Source of the DNA: Acidobacteriota bacterium
Lineage (GTDB): Bacteria; Acidobacteriota; Thermoanaerobaculia; Multivoradales; JBCCEF01
Direction: 5' to 3'
NCBI GenBank assembly: GCA_039028635.1
Contig: JBCCHV010000006.1
Span: forward strand, 79,771-143,770
Length of the DNA: 64,000 nt
The position numbers and the translations under genes are program-made. A model generated the notes under the pieces. It was given only the letters and a program-made list of their open reading frames with translations. It was not told the origin of the DNA and ran no database searches. This document shows positions 11,183-19,749 of the stretch, in pieces. Every line of letters begins with the position of its first letter. The first letter of the stretch is position 1.

Positions 11183-11214
11183 CCGACGACCCGTCGCGTC
11201 ACGGGGTCGTTCGG
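11183..11214 (+). terminator. Hairpin between CHAT 1 and the small-gene pair
   Basis: CCGACGACCC at 11183-11192 pairs with GGGTCG-T-TCGG at 11204-11214, giving about ten pairs with one bulged base and an 11-nt loop. There is no T-tract, so a Rho-independent terminator is not supported. It could instead protect mRNA ends or set expression of the small genes relative to CHAT 1. Confidence 0.4.
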
Positions 11215-11231
11215 TGGAAGGAGAATCCAGG

Positions 11232-11381
11232 ATGCCCCATAAGAGCGAGCCCGATAGCCAGATCGCACGCGGTAGTACCGACCCCGGAGACCCGGCACCG
11301 CCGCCGATGGCCGAGGTGCCGCCATCCGATGATCGCTGTTCGAGTCCTGCATTGAATCCACAGGGAGGTGACCATGAATGA
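11232..11381 (+). CDS. 49-residue peptide with RGSxDPGDPAPPP motif
   Basis: An ATG at 11232 preceded by GGAAGGAG opens a 49-codon frame whose last eight bases overlap the next gene's start. Residues 12-25 read ARGSTDPGDPAPPP, the motif found three times in the following protein. Its position, residues 12-25, is also that of the first copy in that protein. The rest is polar (MPHKSEPDSQI before, MAEVPPSDDRCSSPALNPQ after) with one Cys and no membrane segment. I do not recognise the family. The good ribosome site, overlap and motif sharing argue that it is real. It lies 145 bp after CHAT 1 on the same strand. Confidence 0.6.
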   Translation: MPHKSEPDSQIARGSTDPGDPAPPPMAEVPPSDDRCSSPALNPQGGDHE

Positions 11382-11907
11382 GCCGTTGGGCGAAGATCAA
11401 GTTCACGCTCGGGGATCGAAAGCTGGAGGAGACCCCGGTCCTCCACCGTCGGCCAAAGAATCCACCACCATTCACCGCGCCAAGGGTTCGAAAGACCCTG
11501 GAGATCCAGCCCCGCCGCCTCTCGTCATCGGCGCTGCCGGCATTGCATTCCTCGCCGGCGCCCACGCCCTCGCCGCCTACCTCGGCGAGTGCCTGACGGG
11601 CCTCAACCTCGCCCTCACGGCAGCCGAGATCGCGGCTCTGGTGACTCTCATCGTCTGGATCGTCAATCTCTACGCGCGCGGCTCGAAGGACCCCGGGGAT
11701 CCGGCACCGCCGCCCCTCGCCACGGCTCCGGCGAACGTTGCGGCAGCGCTGCTCGTTCTGGCCGGCGCGGCGCAGATCGGCGCCGCCCTGCTCGGCGAAT
11801 GCCTGCAGGGAATGTTCGCCGTTCTCGGGATCGCAGAGCTGGTGCTGGCCGGCATCATTCTGCAGGCCAGCAAACCCACCCCGGGCGCGCAGCAGAGCGC
11901 CGAGTAG
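11374..11907 (+). CDS. Four-helix hydrophobic protein with repeated (R/K)GSK-DPGDPAPPP linkers
   Basis: The ATG at 11374 has GGAGG five bases upstream and gives a 177-residue protein. It is built of duplicated modules: linker copies at residues 12-25 (ARGSKAGGDPGPPP), 36-49 (AKGSKDPGDPAPPP) and 101-114 (ARGSKDPGDPAPPP), with the latter two each followed by a hydrophobic helical hairpin. The hairpins span roughly residues 50-99 and 118-164 and share a LGECLxG motif at 70-76 and 140-146, exactly 70 residues apart. No signal peptide precedes the motifs. The family is unknown to me. Repeat copies differ at synonymous positions, so the protein sequence seems selected. The location after CHAT 1 suggests a functional link such as protease substrate or membrane effector; that is inference. 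Confidence 0.7.
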   Translation: MNEPLGEDQVHARGSKAGGDPGPPPSAKESTTIHRAKGSKDPGDPAPPPLVIGAAGIAFLAGAHALAAYLGECLTGLNLALTAAEIAALVTLIVWIVNLYARGSKDPGDPAPPPLATAPANVAAALLVLAGAAQIGAALLGECLQGMFAVLGIAELVLAGIILQASKPTPGAQQSAE

Positions 11908-11915
11908 GACCTCTG

Positions 11916-11955
11916 CCGGGGGGCCTCGAGCCCCCCGGTTTCAGCTCGGTTTTTC
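11916..11955 (+). terminator. Rho-independent terminator after the CHAT 1 small-gene pair
   Basis: CCGGGGGGC at 11916-11924 pairs perfectly with GCCCCCCGG at 11930-11938 around a five-base loop. T-rich patches follow (TTTCAG, then GGTTTTTC by 11956). It sits 9 bases after the stop at 11907 and separates this unit from the convergent DUF4388 gene. Confidence 0.7.
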
Positions 11956-11993
11956 GGGCGGAAAGACAAGCGCCCGGCGGGGCGACGCCGCGC

Positions 11994-13091
11994 TCAGCTA
12001 CGTCGCGGAACCAGACGCCGCCACCAGCGCTCGCCACCGTTTTCCGATGCCTCGAGCTCTTCGATGGCGCAGGGCAGCAGCGCGAGGTTGCCGAGGTTGA
12101 GCCGCACCAGCAGCATTTCGAGCTGGGAGCGACGCTCGTCCGGCTCCTTGGAGAGGGCGCTCGACAGCGGCCGAGTGCCATCGAGACTCTGGCAGAACTC
12201 GAGGAGCTCTGGGGAAAGTCGACCTTCCTCCTCGTCCGTCAGGGCCTTGACCCACACCGGCACCATGCCCTTGAGGGAAGCCAGCGGCAGGGCGAGCTGA
12301 CGCTCGCCGATGAGCGCGCTCTCCTCCTCCGCGGCCTGCTCGAGCATCAGGTCGACGAGACGAATCTCCTGCGAGGGTTGGTCCTGGAACTCGGAAATGG
12401 TCTCGATGTCCAGGGCCTCGCGGATGCACAGCCGGTAGGCCGCCTCGAGAAAACGGAAGTAGGAACCGCGCACCACCGTGTGCAGCTCCTTGAGGTGCTT
12501 GGCGCCGTCGGTGGCGGCGACGATCTTCTTCTCGAGCGGGCTCATGCCCTCGAGGGAGCGATCCGCTCCTCGCCGCAACACGATGTGATCGTGGACGAAG
12601 ACCTTGCGAATGCGCGCCACCTCGTCGATCCAGCGCGCTCCTTCCATCACCACGCCGACGGTCTCGATCGGCCGCGGCAGAATGTCCTCCTCCGGAGGCG
12701 CGTCGGTCTCGAAGTAGAAAACCCCCTGCTTCCACAGGAAGACATCGCACACCGAATCGACGATCTGCTGTCGCAGGGTCTGCCGGATGACGTCCGGAGT
12801 CAGCAGGTCGAGCTCGGCGAGGACGGCGCCCAGGCGCTGCCCGCGCCGCTTGCACTCATAGAGAGCACGCAGGAAAGTCTTCTCGTCGAGATGCCCCTGC
12901 AGCAGGAGGTATTGGCCGTAGTACTCGGCCGGGTCGTCGGACAGGCAGCCAACGATCTTGCCGTCCCGGAAGTAAATCCGTTTCTCGACCCGGGAGCGGC
13001 GAATGACGAGCGCGCCGGTGCGCCGCTCGCTACTTGCCCACTGCAGGATATTTCCCGGTGGAAATGCGCTCAGTCGACCTGAAAATTCCAT
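11994..13091 (-). CDS. DUF4388 (PatA-like N-terminal) domain protein
   Basis: This 365-residue protein opens with MEFSGRLSAFPPGNILQWAS and then RTGALVIRRSRVEKRIYFRDG, the DUF4388 signature seen at the N-terminus of PatA-type and gliding/signalling proteins. A helical segment (residues ~65-130) resembles GspE-N-type regions (LLTPDVIRQTLRQQIVDSV). The rest is helical with no enzyme motif. The ATG at 13091 is preferred because GAGGAA precedes it; a GTG at 13106 would add five residues. DUF4388 is linked to bacterial signalling, but its ligand is not established here. Confidence 0.8.
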   Translation of the reverse strand: MEFSGRLSAFPPGNILQWASSERRTGALVIRRSRVEKRIYFRDGKIVGCLSDDPAEYYGQYLLLQGHLDEKTFLRALYECKRRGQRLGAVLAELDLLTPDVIRQTLRQQIVDSVCDVFLWKQGVFYFETDAPPEEDILPRPIETVGVVMEGARWIDEVARIRKVFVHDHIVLRRGADRSLEGMSPLEKKIVAATDGAKHLKELHTVVRGSYFRFLEAAYRLCIREALDIETISEFQDQPSQEIRLVDLMLEQAAEEESALIGERQLALPLASLKGMVPVWVKALTDEEEGRLSPELLEFCQSLDGTRPLSSALSKEPDERRSQLEMLLVRLNLGNLALLPCAIEELEASENGGERWWRRLVPRRS

Positions 13092-13206
13092 CGTTCCTCG
13101 CCGCACCGAATTGTAGTGCAGGAAGAGCCCCGATGGGACCCACGGGAGAATATGTAGTCATTGCCAATTCCTTGGCTCTCGACCAAGGGGGAGCTTTCGA
13201 CGGCCT

Positions 13207-16092
13207 CTACTCTTCGTCCCACGGAGTGGCGGCGATCAGCTCGAGGAGCTGCTCCCGGGTGAAAACCTTGGAGAGGCGCGGATCGTCCTCCTCGACGACG
13301 TCCTCGAGAAGCTGGCGCTTGCGGTCGATGAGGGCGGCGATCTTCTCCTCGAGGGTACCCTCGGTCACCAGCTTGAAGACCTGCACGGCGCGCTTCTGGC
13401 CGATGCGGTGAACGCGATCCGTCGCCTGGTCTTCACGCGCCGCGTTCCACCAGCGGTCGTAGTGAATGACGATGGTGGCGCCGATCAGGTCGATGCCGGT
13501 GCCGCCGGCCTTGAGGCTGGCGAGGAAGACGCGACACTCGGGATCGTGATTGAAGCGCTCCACCGAGCGCCCCCGGTCGCGGCTGCTGCCGATCAGGATC
13601 TCGTGACCGACATCGAGCTTCACCAGATGGCGCCGCATCAGCTCGATCATGCCGAGATACTGGCTGAACACCACCACCTTGTGACCGCTGTCGAGACACT
13701 CGTCGAGGATTTGCCGGAAGAGGTCCCACTTGCCCGAAGCATAGCGATCGGCACCGTCGAGGTCGCGCAGGGCCAAGGCCGGGTGATCGCAGATCTGCTT
13801 GAGCTGGGTCAGCATCGCGAAGACGTGAAGATAGGGCACCGGTCCCTCTCCCTGGCGCAGGACTCGGGCCAGGGCCGTGCCGCGGGTTTCGATCACCTCC
13901 CGGTAGAGCTCCTGCTGACGCTTCGAGAGGCGGCACAGGCGCAGATCTTCGAACTTCTCCGGCAGCTCTTCGAGGACCGAGCTCTTCAGGCGGCGCAGGA
14001 CGAAGGGCGCCAGGCTGCGGCGCAGCTCGGCCATCGCCTGGGGCGGGACGTCGTCGCCGCCATAGCGCTCCTGGAACTCGTCGTCGTCCCCGAGATACCC
14101 CGGCAGCACCAGATCCATCAAGTTCTTGAGCTCGTCGAGGGAGTTCTCGACCGGCGTGCCGGTTAAGCCGAGCAGGGTGTCGCCGCGCAGCCGGGCGGCG
14201 GCTCGGGCCACCTGCGTCTGGCGATTCTTGAGGTTCTGGATCTCGTCGAAAACGATCGCCGTGAAGCGCTGCTTCTCGAGACGCCGGATGTCGCGCAGCA
14301 GCACGCCGTAGGAGGTCACCACCACCACCTCGCGGTCCGGAATCGGTTCCAGGGCCCTGGGAAGACGGCGATGGCTGCCGTGGTAGACGCGGCCGATCAA
14401 GGCCGGAGCATGCTCTTCCAGCTTGCTCTCCCAGTGGGGCACGACGCTGGTCGGCGCGACCACCAGGAAAGGCCCGGAGCGGCCGTCCTGCTCGATCATC
14501 GACACCATCAAGGCCATCGCCTGATGGGTCTTGCCGAGGCCCATGTCGTCGCACAATAGGCCGCCGAGGCGATTCTCGGCCAGGAAGCGCAACCAGTCGA
14601 CCCCCAGTCGCTGGTAGGGCCGGAGGGTGGAGCTCAGGCCGGCGGTGGCGATGTAGGGCTCCGACGGCCGCAGCTCGAGGAGGCGATCGAGCAAGGCTCG
14701 TCCGGCCTCGGCGCCATCGAGACGCACGGTCTTGCCAGCGATCGCCTTGAGACGCAGCAATCGCCCCGGCGACAGCTCCTCTTCGCCGGCGGCCAGCGAC
14801 ACCAGCGCGCGGATCTCCGGGGCGTGCAGATCGACCCAACCGGCCGGCGTCTCGAAGTAGGGCCGGCCTTCTTCACGGGCGGCGATCAAGTCGGCCAGCG
14901 CCACCGACTCGTCGGCGAAGCCACAGGTCACCGCCAGCGACTCCCAGAGTCCTTTCTCGTGGTCCGCTCCGACGTCGACGCGCAGATCGTCGATCTCCTT
15001 GAACAGGGTGAGGTGACGCAGCGGCTCGGCCAGCACCAGAGAGCCGTCCTCGAAGGCTTCGCGCTCGCTCTCCAGGAAGCTCGGGATCTGACCGCGCTCG
15101 AGCCGCAGCCGGGTCAACGGCCGATCGGCGGCGCGCTTCTCGACCTCGGCGAGCACGCCGAGCTCTTCGAGAAAGACCAGACTGCCGTAGCGAAAGCGCT
15201 CCCGGTCTTCGAAGAAGCGCTCTTCTCCATCGAGCTCGAGGGCGCGCAACACCGGCCGCACCTCGACCTCGAGATCGCCGTCTCCGGTGACCTGATGCAA
15301 GGCCTCGAGAGGCACCGGTCGCACCCGCAGGTCGTCCTGATCGGGAAACGCCGAGGCGAGTAGCTGCAGCACCTGGGCGACGCGCTGGCGGGGCACCGTG
15401 ACCTCGAGCATGCGCTGGCCCGTCGGGTCGCGATAGGTCAGGATGAACCGCCCGTCGAGGCGATCGATGGCGGGATGAAAGGACCCTTCGTCGCCGAGCT
15501 CGCGCACCGCGTGGTACGCCACCCGCCACCACAGACTCTTCTGCCAGGTCTCGCGATTCGAGGGCATGCGAGCCTGGCGCAGGCGGTACTCGTCGGGAGT
15601 GAGCTGAAACAGCGCCAAGCGCTCCAGAATCTCGGCCCGGTCGACCGTCTCTTCACCCTTGGGAGCCTTGCCGGCCCGTTCCAGGAAGCGCAAACGGGCC
15701 GACGAGGTGTCGCCGTAGCGCATCAGCTCGGCGCCCGACGGATCGCTGAACACCAGGTCGCCGGACTCGGCGTGGTGGGCCACCCGCACCACCTCACAGG
15801 CCGGCGGCCGGCCGCTGTGCAGAACCGTCGCCAGACGATGCCAGAGGGTACCTTCGAAAAAGTCCTGGAATCCACGGCCGCCCCACAGCCGCTGGGCCCG
15901 CGCCACCCCGGCGGCGAGCTTGCGGAGATGACGGCAGGTGCGGCGGCTGCTCTCGCGGCAGGTGCACGAGCGCAGAGGCCGCGACAGATTGACGACCTTG
16001 CCGACGTAGATCGCCGTATGACCATCACCGCCGGGCTCCGGCAAGAGGCCGATGCCGGTGCCGAGGAGCTCGTAGTTGATCAGGGAAGCCAT
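13207..16092 (-). CDS. SNF2-family DEAD/DEAH-box ATPase with SWIM zinc finger
   Basis: This ~961-residue Swi2/Snf2 ATPase remodels protein-DNA complexes. The N-terminus carries a SWIM-type zinc finger (CTCRESSRRTCRHL, C-x-C...C-x-H). The catalytic half has motif I DDMGLGKTHQAMAL, motif Ia VVAPTSVVPHWESKL, a DEIQ box in VFDEIQNLKN, LLGLTGTPVENSLDELKNL, and C-terminal helicase motifs VVVFSQYLGMIELM, SLKAGGTGIDLIGA and ATDRVHRIGQ. SWIM plus SNF2 is a common bacterial combination of unknown specific role. The ATG at 16092 is chosen; a TTG at 16101 is the alternative. The 115 bp between it and DUF4388 holds nothing I recognise. Confidence 0.93.
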   Translation of the reverse strand: MASLINYELLGTGIGLLPEPGGDGHTAIYVGKVVNLSRPLRSCTCRESSRRTCRHLRKLAAGVARAQRLWGGRGFQDFFEGTLWHRLATVLHSGRPPACEVVRVAHHAESGDLVFSDPSGAELMRYGDTSSARLRFLERAGKAPKGEETVDRAEILERLALFQLTPDEYRLRQARMPSNRETWQKSLWWRVAYHAVRELGDEGSFHPAIDRLDGRFILTYRDPTGQRMLEVTVPRQRVAQVLQLLASAFPDQDDLRVRPVPLEALHQVTGDGDLEVEVRPVLRALELDGEERFFEDRERFRYGSLVFLEELGVLAEVEKRAADRPLTRLRLERGQIPSFLESEREAFEDGSLVLAEPLRHLTLFKEIDDLRVDVGADHEKGLWESLAVTCGFADESVALADLIAAREEGRPYFETPAGWVDLHAPEIRALVSLAAGEEELSPGRLLRLKAIAGKTVRLDGAEAGRALLDRLLELRPSEPYIATAGLSSTLRPYQRLGVDWLRFLAENRLGGLLCDDMGLGKTHQAMALMVSMIEQDGRSGPFLVVAPTSVVPHWESKLEEHAPALIGRVYHGSHRRLPRALEPIPDREVVVVTSYGVLLRDIRRLEKQRFTAIVFDEIQNLKNRQTQVARAAARLRGDTLLGLTGTPVENSLDELKNLMDLVLPGYLGDDDEFQERYGGDDVPPQAMAELRRSLAPFVLRRLKSSVLEELPEKFEDLRLCRLSKRQQELYREVIETRGTALARVLRQGEGPVPYLHVFAMLTQLKQICDHPALALRDLDGADRYASGKWDLFRQILDECLDSGHKVVVFSQYLGMIELMRRHLVKLDVGHEILIGSSRDRGRSVERFNHDPECRVFLASLKAGGTGIDLIGATIVIHYDRWWNAAREDQATDRVHRIGQKRAVQVFKLVTEGTLEEKIAALIDRKRQLLEDVVEEDDPRLSKVFTREQLLELIAATPWDEE

Positions 16093-16162
16093 GGTCGCCA
16101 AAAAAACGCGGAAACGGCAATCGTAACCGAGAAGCGGGCCCGGCGAACGAAGGATTTCGAAC

Positions 16163-17767
16163 TCAGCGCCCGGCGTCCCGCTGCAGAGCCCGGAGATGGG
16201 CCTCCATGCGCGCCTTGAGTTCGCTGTCGTCGGTCACCGAAATGGCGCGATCGAAGGCCGCCAGGGCTGCGCTGCGGTCGCCGGCGGCGAGGGCGCGCTC
16301 GTAGGCGAGCATCTGACGGGTGCGCTCGACCTCCCGCCGCGCCGCGTCCAGCTTCGCCGCGTCGCCGTAGCGGGACAGGGTGCCATCGAGCAGCCGCTCG
16401 GCGGCCTCGGGGTCGCCGTTGGCGAGATGCAGCCGCACCAGATCGAAGGCCAGATCCAAGCGGTAGGGCAAGGCCACCATAGCGATCTTCAGGTGTCGGA
16501 TGCCGGCCACCGGATCGCCCCCCGGGAGCCCCTGGGAGCGCCCGAGCAGAGCACGCGCTTCGGCAAAGCTCGGATCCCGAGCCACCGCCTCGGCGAAGGC
16601 CCAGCGGGCGCCGTCAGCGTCCTTCTGGACCGAACGATGGCGACCCAGGCGGACAAAGGTCAGGGCCTCCCGAGAGCCCGCCTCAAGAGCTTTGCGGTGG
16701 AGCACCTCAGCCTCTTCGTAGCTGCCCTGAGAGTCCTGGATCCAAGCCAGGCCGGACCAGGCCTCGCCATTGCCGGGATCGCCTTCGAGGGCGACATCGT
16801 AGTGCTCGGCAGCGAGATCCCGGCGACCGACCAGCAACAGGAGATCTCCCAGGTGGACCGCGACCTCGGAGCGGTCGACGGCCCGCACCGCCACCTGCGC
16901 CGGTACCGGCAAGTCTTCGATCGCGACCACCAGGCTGGCGAACTCGCGCCGCTGCAGGTAAGCGACCAAGTCTTTTTCGAGCTCGGCGACGGAACGACCC
17001 AGGGATTCCTCCAGGGCGTCGTTGGGATCTTCGCCGGCGAGCAGCCGGAGCAAATAGTCACCCAGGGTGGCAGTGCCCTCGGGCTGCGACAGCAGGTAGT
17101 GAACCAGGGCCCAGGAAACGGCGTAGAAACGCCCCACCCGCCGGCGCGCTCCCCCCGCCCCGTGGAGATCACGCCGGTCCGCCACGCTCAGCACCGCCGG
17201 CAGATCGAGATCGGTCTCGCTCTGCAGCCAGTCGAGGTGGCGCTCCACCGGGCTGCCGACGCGCGCGAACCCGGCACGCTCCTCGAACGCTCCGTAGTAC
17301 TCGGCCAGGCCCTCGTCGAGCCAGCGCGGGACCGCCGGAAAATTGTGCGCCACCAGGTCGTGCACCGCCTCGTGGTAGACCGCCGAGAGGGCACCCCGGC
17401 GGCCGGGATCGGCATCGAGAGTGATGAAGGCACCATCGCGGCTACGAATGAACTGCCCCATGATACGCAGCCCGCCGCCATCGCTGCCGTTCTTGTAGGG
17501 CGCGTAGGCCTCGGCATCGCGGAAGGCCAGAATGCGCAAGGGCACCGCCGAATCGAGCTCGAGGTCCGGAGACAGGCGCGCGAACAGACTGCGAAAGCGC
17601 TCCAGGCGCAGCAGCAGATCGCGGCCCCGTTCCGGGGAAGCGTTGGTGAGCAAGGCGAAATCGGAGCTCGAGACCTCACTCCAACCGCTGAAGGGATCGA
17701 CCTCCTGGGCATCAGCCCACGGAGAAAAGGAGACAATCAGAACCAGGATCGCAAGACACACCCGCAT
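16163..17767 (-). CDS. Secreted peptidase-MA-like metalloprotease with TPR domain
   Basis: This 534-residue protein has a Sec signal (CLAILVLIVSFSPWADAQ). The first half resembles DUF1570/peptidase MA-like gluzincins: HEAVH in AVYHEAVHDLVAHNF, then the downstream Glu in RWLDEGLAEYYGAFE, the arrangement expected for zinc binding. The second half (about residues 310-520) is TPR-like, with YDVALEGDPGNGEAWSGLAW as a clear unit. The substrate is unknown. It is transcribed on the same strand as the SNF2 gene, 70 bp upstream of it, without obvious functional relation. Confidence 0.8.
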   Translation of the reverse strand: MRVCLAILVLIVSFSPWADAQEVDPFSGWSEVSSSDFALLTNASPERGRDLLLRLERFRSLFARLSPDLELDSAVPLRILAFRDAEAYAPYKNGSDGGGLRIMGQFIRSRDGAFITLDADPGRRGALSAVYHEAVHDLVAHNFPAVPRWLDEGLAEYYGAFEERAGFARVGSPVERHLDWLQSETDLDLPAVLSVADRRDLHGAGGARRRVGRFYAVSWALVHYLLSQPEGTATLGDYLLRLLAGEDPNDALEESLGRSVAELEKDLVAYLQRREFASLVVAIEDLPVPAQVAVRAVDRSEVAVHLGDLLLLVGRRDLAAEHYDVALEGDPGNGEAWSGLAWIQDSQGSYEEAEVLHRKALEAGSREALTFVRLGRHRSVQKDADGARWAFAEAVARDPSFAEARALLGRSQGLPGGDPVAGIRHLKIAMVALPYRLDLAFDLVRLHLANGDPEAAERLLDGTLSRYGDAAKLDAARREVERTRQMLAYERALAAGDRSAALAAFDRAISVTDDSELKARMEAHLRALQRDAGR

Positions 17768-17826
17768 CGCTGAATCTTACTCGCCCGCGCCGGCGATGGT
17801 TTGCCGGCGCGACTCCTCGTCCGCGC

Positions 17827-18570
17827 CTAGCGGTCGATCGCTTCGACGGCGATGTCTTCGAGGGTCACCGTCGACACCTGCTCCATGCGCGAGTCGACGA
17901 ACTCGGGATCGATCATGTCGATGTCGAGGTCCGGGGCATTGATCCCGAGGTTCTTCTGGTCGAAGAACAGCAGGCCGCCGACCCGCCGGTAGTTGAAGGC
18001 CGGCCGAAAGCGCAGCCCTCCGGAGAAGCTGTAGGCGAACTGCTCGAGGCGGCCGGACTCGGGATCGAACCAGTAGAGGTACTGATCGTTGGCATTGGGG
18101 CTCGAGTCCTCGGCGAAACTCACCTTGACGCGCTGCAATTCGCGCTCGCCCCAGCGCTCCATGCCCTGGTCTTCGAAGAAGACGTTGGGGTCCGCCAAGC
18201 GCAGCGGCAGAAAGGCGAAGTAGACCTTGGCGGTCACCCAACGGAAATAGGAAAGCTCCGTTTCCGCCGTCAGCTCCACCGCCTCACCATCGATCCAGGC
18301 CTCCACCGACTGATTGGTCACCCGCACCCGGCGCTGCTGATCTCGCGCCTCACCCTCCGCCTGATGATCGAACAGGCCGCCACGGGTCTCGACCGTCAGG
18401 TCCGTGCAGCCGGACCGCGAGCACAGGTCGAGGGTGACCCGGGAGGCCGCGAAGGTCTCACCTCCGTGATGGGCGATGGCCTTCTCGACGATCTTCGGCA
18501 TGTCGGCGGCGGACAGGGTCGGAAGGAGCAGAAGGGCGGCGGCAAAGAGGGCGGTGCGAGCGATTTTCAT
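17827..18570 (-). CDS. Secreted DUF6503-like protein
   Basis: The start at 18570 is chosen because it gives a clean signal peptide (MKIARTALFAAALLLLPTLS, cut after ADM region); the frame is open further upstream but encodes nothing signal-like. The 247-residue product has IVEKAIAHHGGETFAASRVT near the N-terminus and YLYWFDPESGRLEQFAYS, features shared with the DUF6503 and lipoprotein-sorting-like beta folds that bind hydrophobic ligands. Two Cys (LCSRSGC) may form a disulfide. Function is unknown. It is divergent from the MDR oxidoreductase. Confidence 0.7.
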   Translation of the reverse strand: MKIARTALFAAALLLLPTLSAADMPKIVEKAIAHHGGETFAASRVTLDLCSRSGCTDLTVETRGGLFDHQAEGEARDQQRRVRVTNQSVEAWIDGEAVELTAETELSYFRWVTAKVYFAFLPLRLADPNVFFEDQGMERWGERELQRVKVSFAEDSSPNANDQYLYWFDPESGRLEQFAYSFSGGLRFRPAFNYRRVGGLLFFDQKNLGINAPDLDIDMIDPEFVDSRMEQVSTVTLEDIAVEAIDR

Positions 18571-18698
18571 GGTTGGGATCCTATCCTGCCGGGGTAGTCT
18601 GATGGGGTGACCCCAAAGGCGATCAGGATCGACCCGCGGGAATCCGAGAGCCTTGGTGCCCAAGCGCGAACCATCCACTTGCCAGGACGGACGACACG

Positions 18699-19718
18699 AT
18701 GACGACGATGAGAGTTTACGAGCTCGACGGAGCCTTTGGTTTGGACCATCTACGGCCCGCGGAGCGGCCCCTTCCGGAGCCTCGGCGGGGCGAGATCGTC
18801 ATCGCCGTCAGCGCCGTGTCGCTCAACTATCGCGACCTCTTGATGGTACGCGGCCACTACAACCCGCGCCAGCCGCTGCCCCTCGTCCCGTGCTCCGACG
18901 CCGTTGGCGAGGTCGTCGCCACCGGCCCCGATGTCGACCGCTTCGCCGTCGGGGATCGGGTCTGCCCACTGTTCGCCCAGCGCTGGATCGCCGGCGAGCC
19001 GGAGCACCAGCGCTTGCGTTCGACCCTCGGCGGCCCCCTCGACGGCACCCTGCGCAGCCACATGGTGCTCCCCGCCGAAGCCGCCGTCGCCGCACCGCCG
19101 CACCTCTCCAACGTCGAAGCGGCCTGCCTGCCCTGCGCTGCTCTCACCGCCTGGAGCGCCCTGGTCGAGCTCGGCCCGGTCGCCGCCGGCGACACGGTGT
19201 TGGTGCTCGGCACCGGCGGCGTCGCCCTCTTCGCCCTGCAGTTCGCCCACCTGCTCGGAGCGCGCGTCATCTTGACCTCGTCGAGCGACGACAAGCTGGC
19301 TCGCGGCCGTGAGCTCGGTGCCTGGCAAACCTTGAACTATCGGCGTCAACCGGAATGGGGCAAGGAAGTGCGACGCCTGACCGAGGGCCGCGGTGCGGAC
19401 CTGGTGGTCGAGGTGGGCGGCGCCGCGACCCTGGCACAGAGCCTTCGGGCAGTGCGCATGGGCGGCACGATCAGCCTGATCGGCGTACTCTCCGGGACCG
19501 AGGCACCGCTGTCGGTGACCCCGGTCCTGATGCAGCAGGTGCGCATTCAAGGCGTGCTGGTGGGACACCGGGACGGCTTCGAGAACATGAACCGTGCGAT
19601 CAGCGGACACCAGCTCCGGCCGATCGTCGACCGCGTCTTCACCTTCGACCAGACACCGCAGGCTTTCGATCACCTCGCCTCCGGAAGCCATTTCGGCAAG
19701 GTTTGCCTCGAGCTCTAG
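18699..19718 (+). CDS. MDR-family zinc-independent alcohol dehydrogenase/quinone reductase-like
   Basis: This 339-residue MDR enzyme has a GroES-like N-terminal domain (NYRDLLMVRGHY, VPCSDAVGEVVATG) and a Rossmann domain with VLVLGTGGVALFALQFA. NYRD replaces the zinc-binding Cys of classical alcohol dehydrogenases, so it is likely zinc-independent and NADP(H)-linked. The substrate is not readable. In-frame ATGs at 18699 and 18708 are both possible starts; the second gives the conserved MRVYEL N-terminus. Confidence 0.85.
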   Translation: MTTMRVYELDGAFGLDHLRPAERPLPEPRRGEIVIAVSAVSLNYRDLLMVRGHYNPRQPLPLVPCSDAVGEVVATGPDVDRFAVGDRVCPLFAQRWIAGEPEHQRLRSTLGGPLDGTLRSHMVLPAEAAVAAPPHLSNVEAACLPCAALTAWSALVELGPVAAGDTVLVLGTGGVALFALQFAHLLGARVILTSSSDDKLARGRELGAWQTLNYRRQPEWGKEVRRLTEGRGADLVVEVGGAATLAQSLRAVRMGGTISLIGVLSGTEAPLSVTPVLMQQVRIQGVLVGHRDGFENMNRAISGHQLRPIVDRVFTFDQTPQAFDHLASGSHFGKVCLEL

Positions 19719-19724
19719 CGGGCT

Positions 19725-19743
19725 GCTGAAAGAAAAATTCAGC
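19725..19743. terminator. Weak hairpin between convergent genes
   Basis: GCTGAA and TTCAGC flank an A-rich seven-base loop, just after the MDR stop and just before the stop of the convergent TPR gene. It has only six pairs and no clear T-tract, so it is a weak bidirectional terminator candidate. Confidence 0.3.
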
Positions 19744-19749
19744 CGTTTC

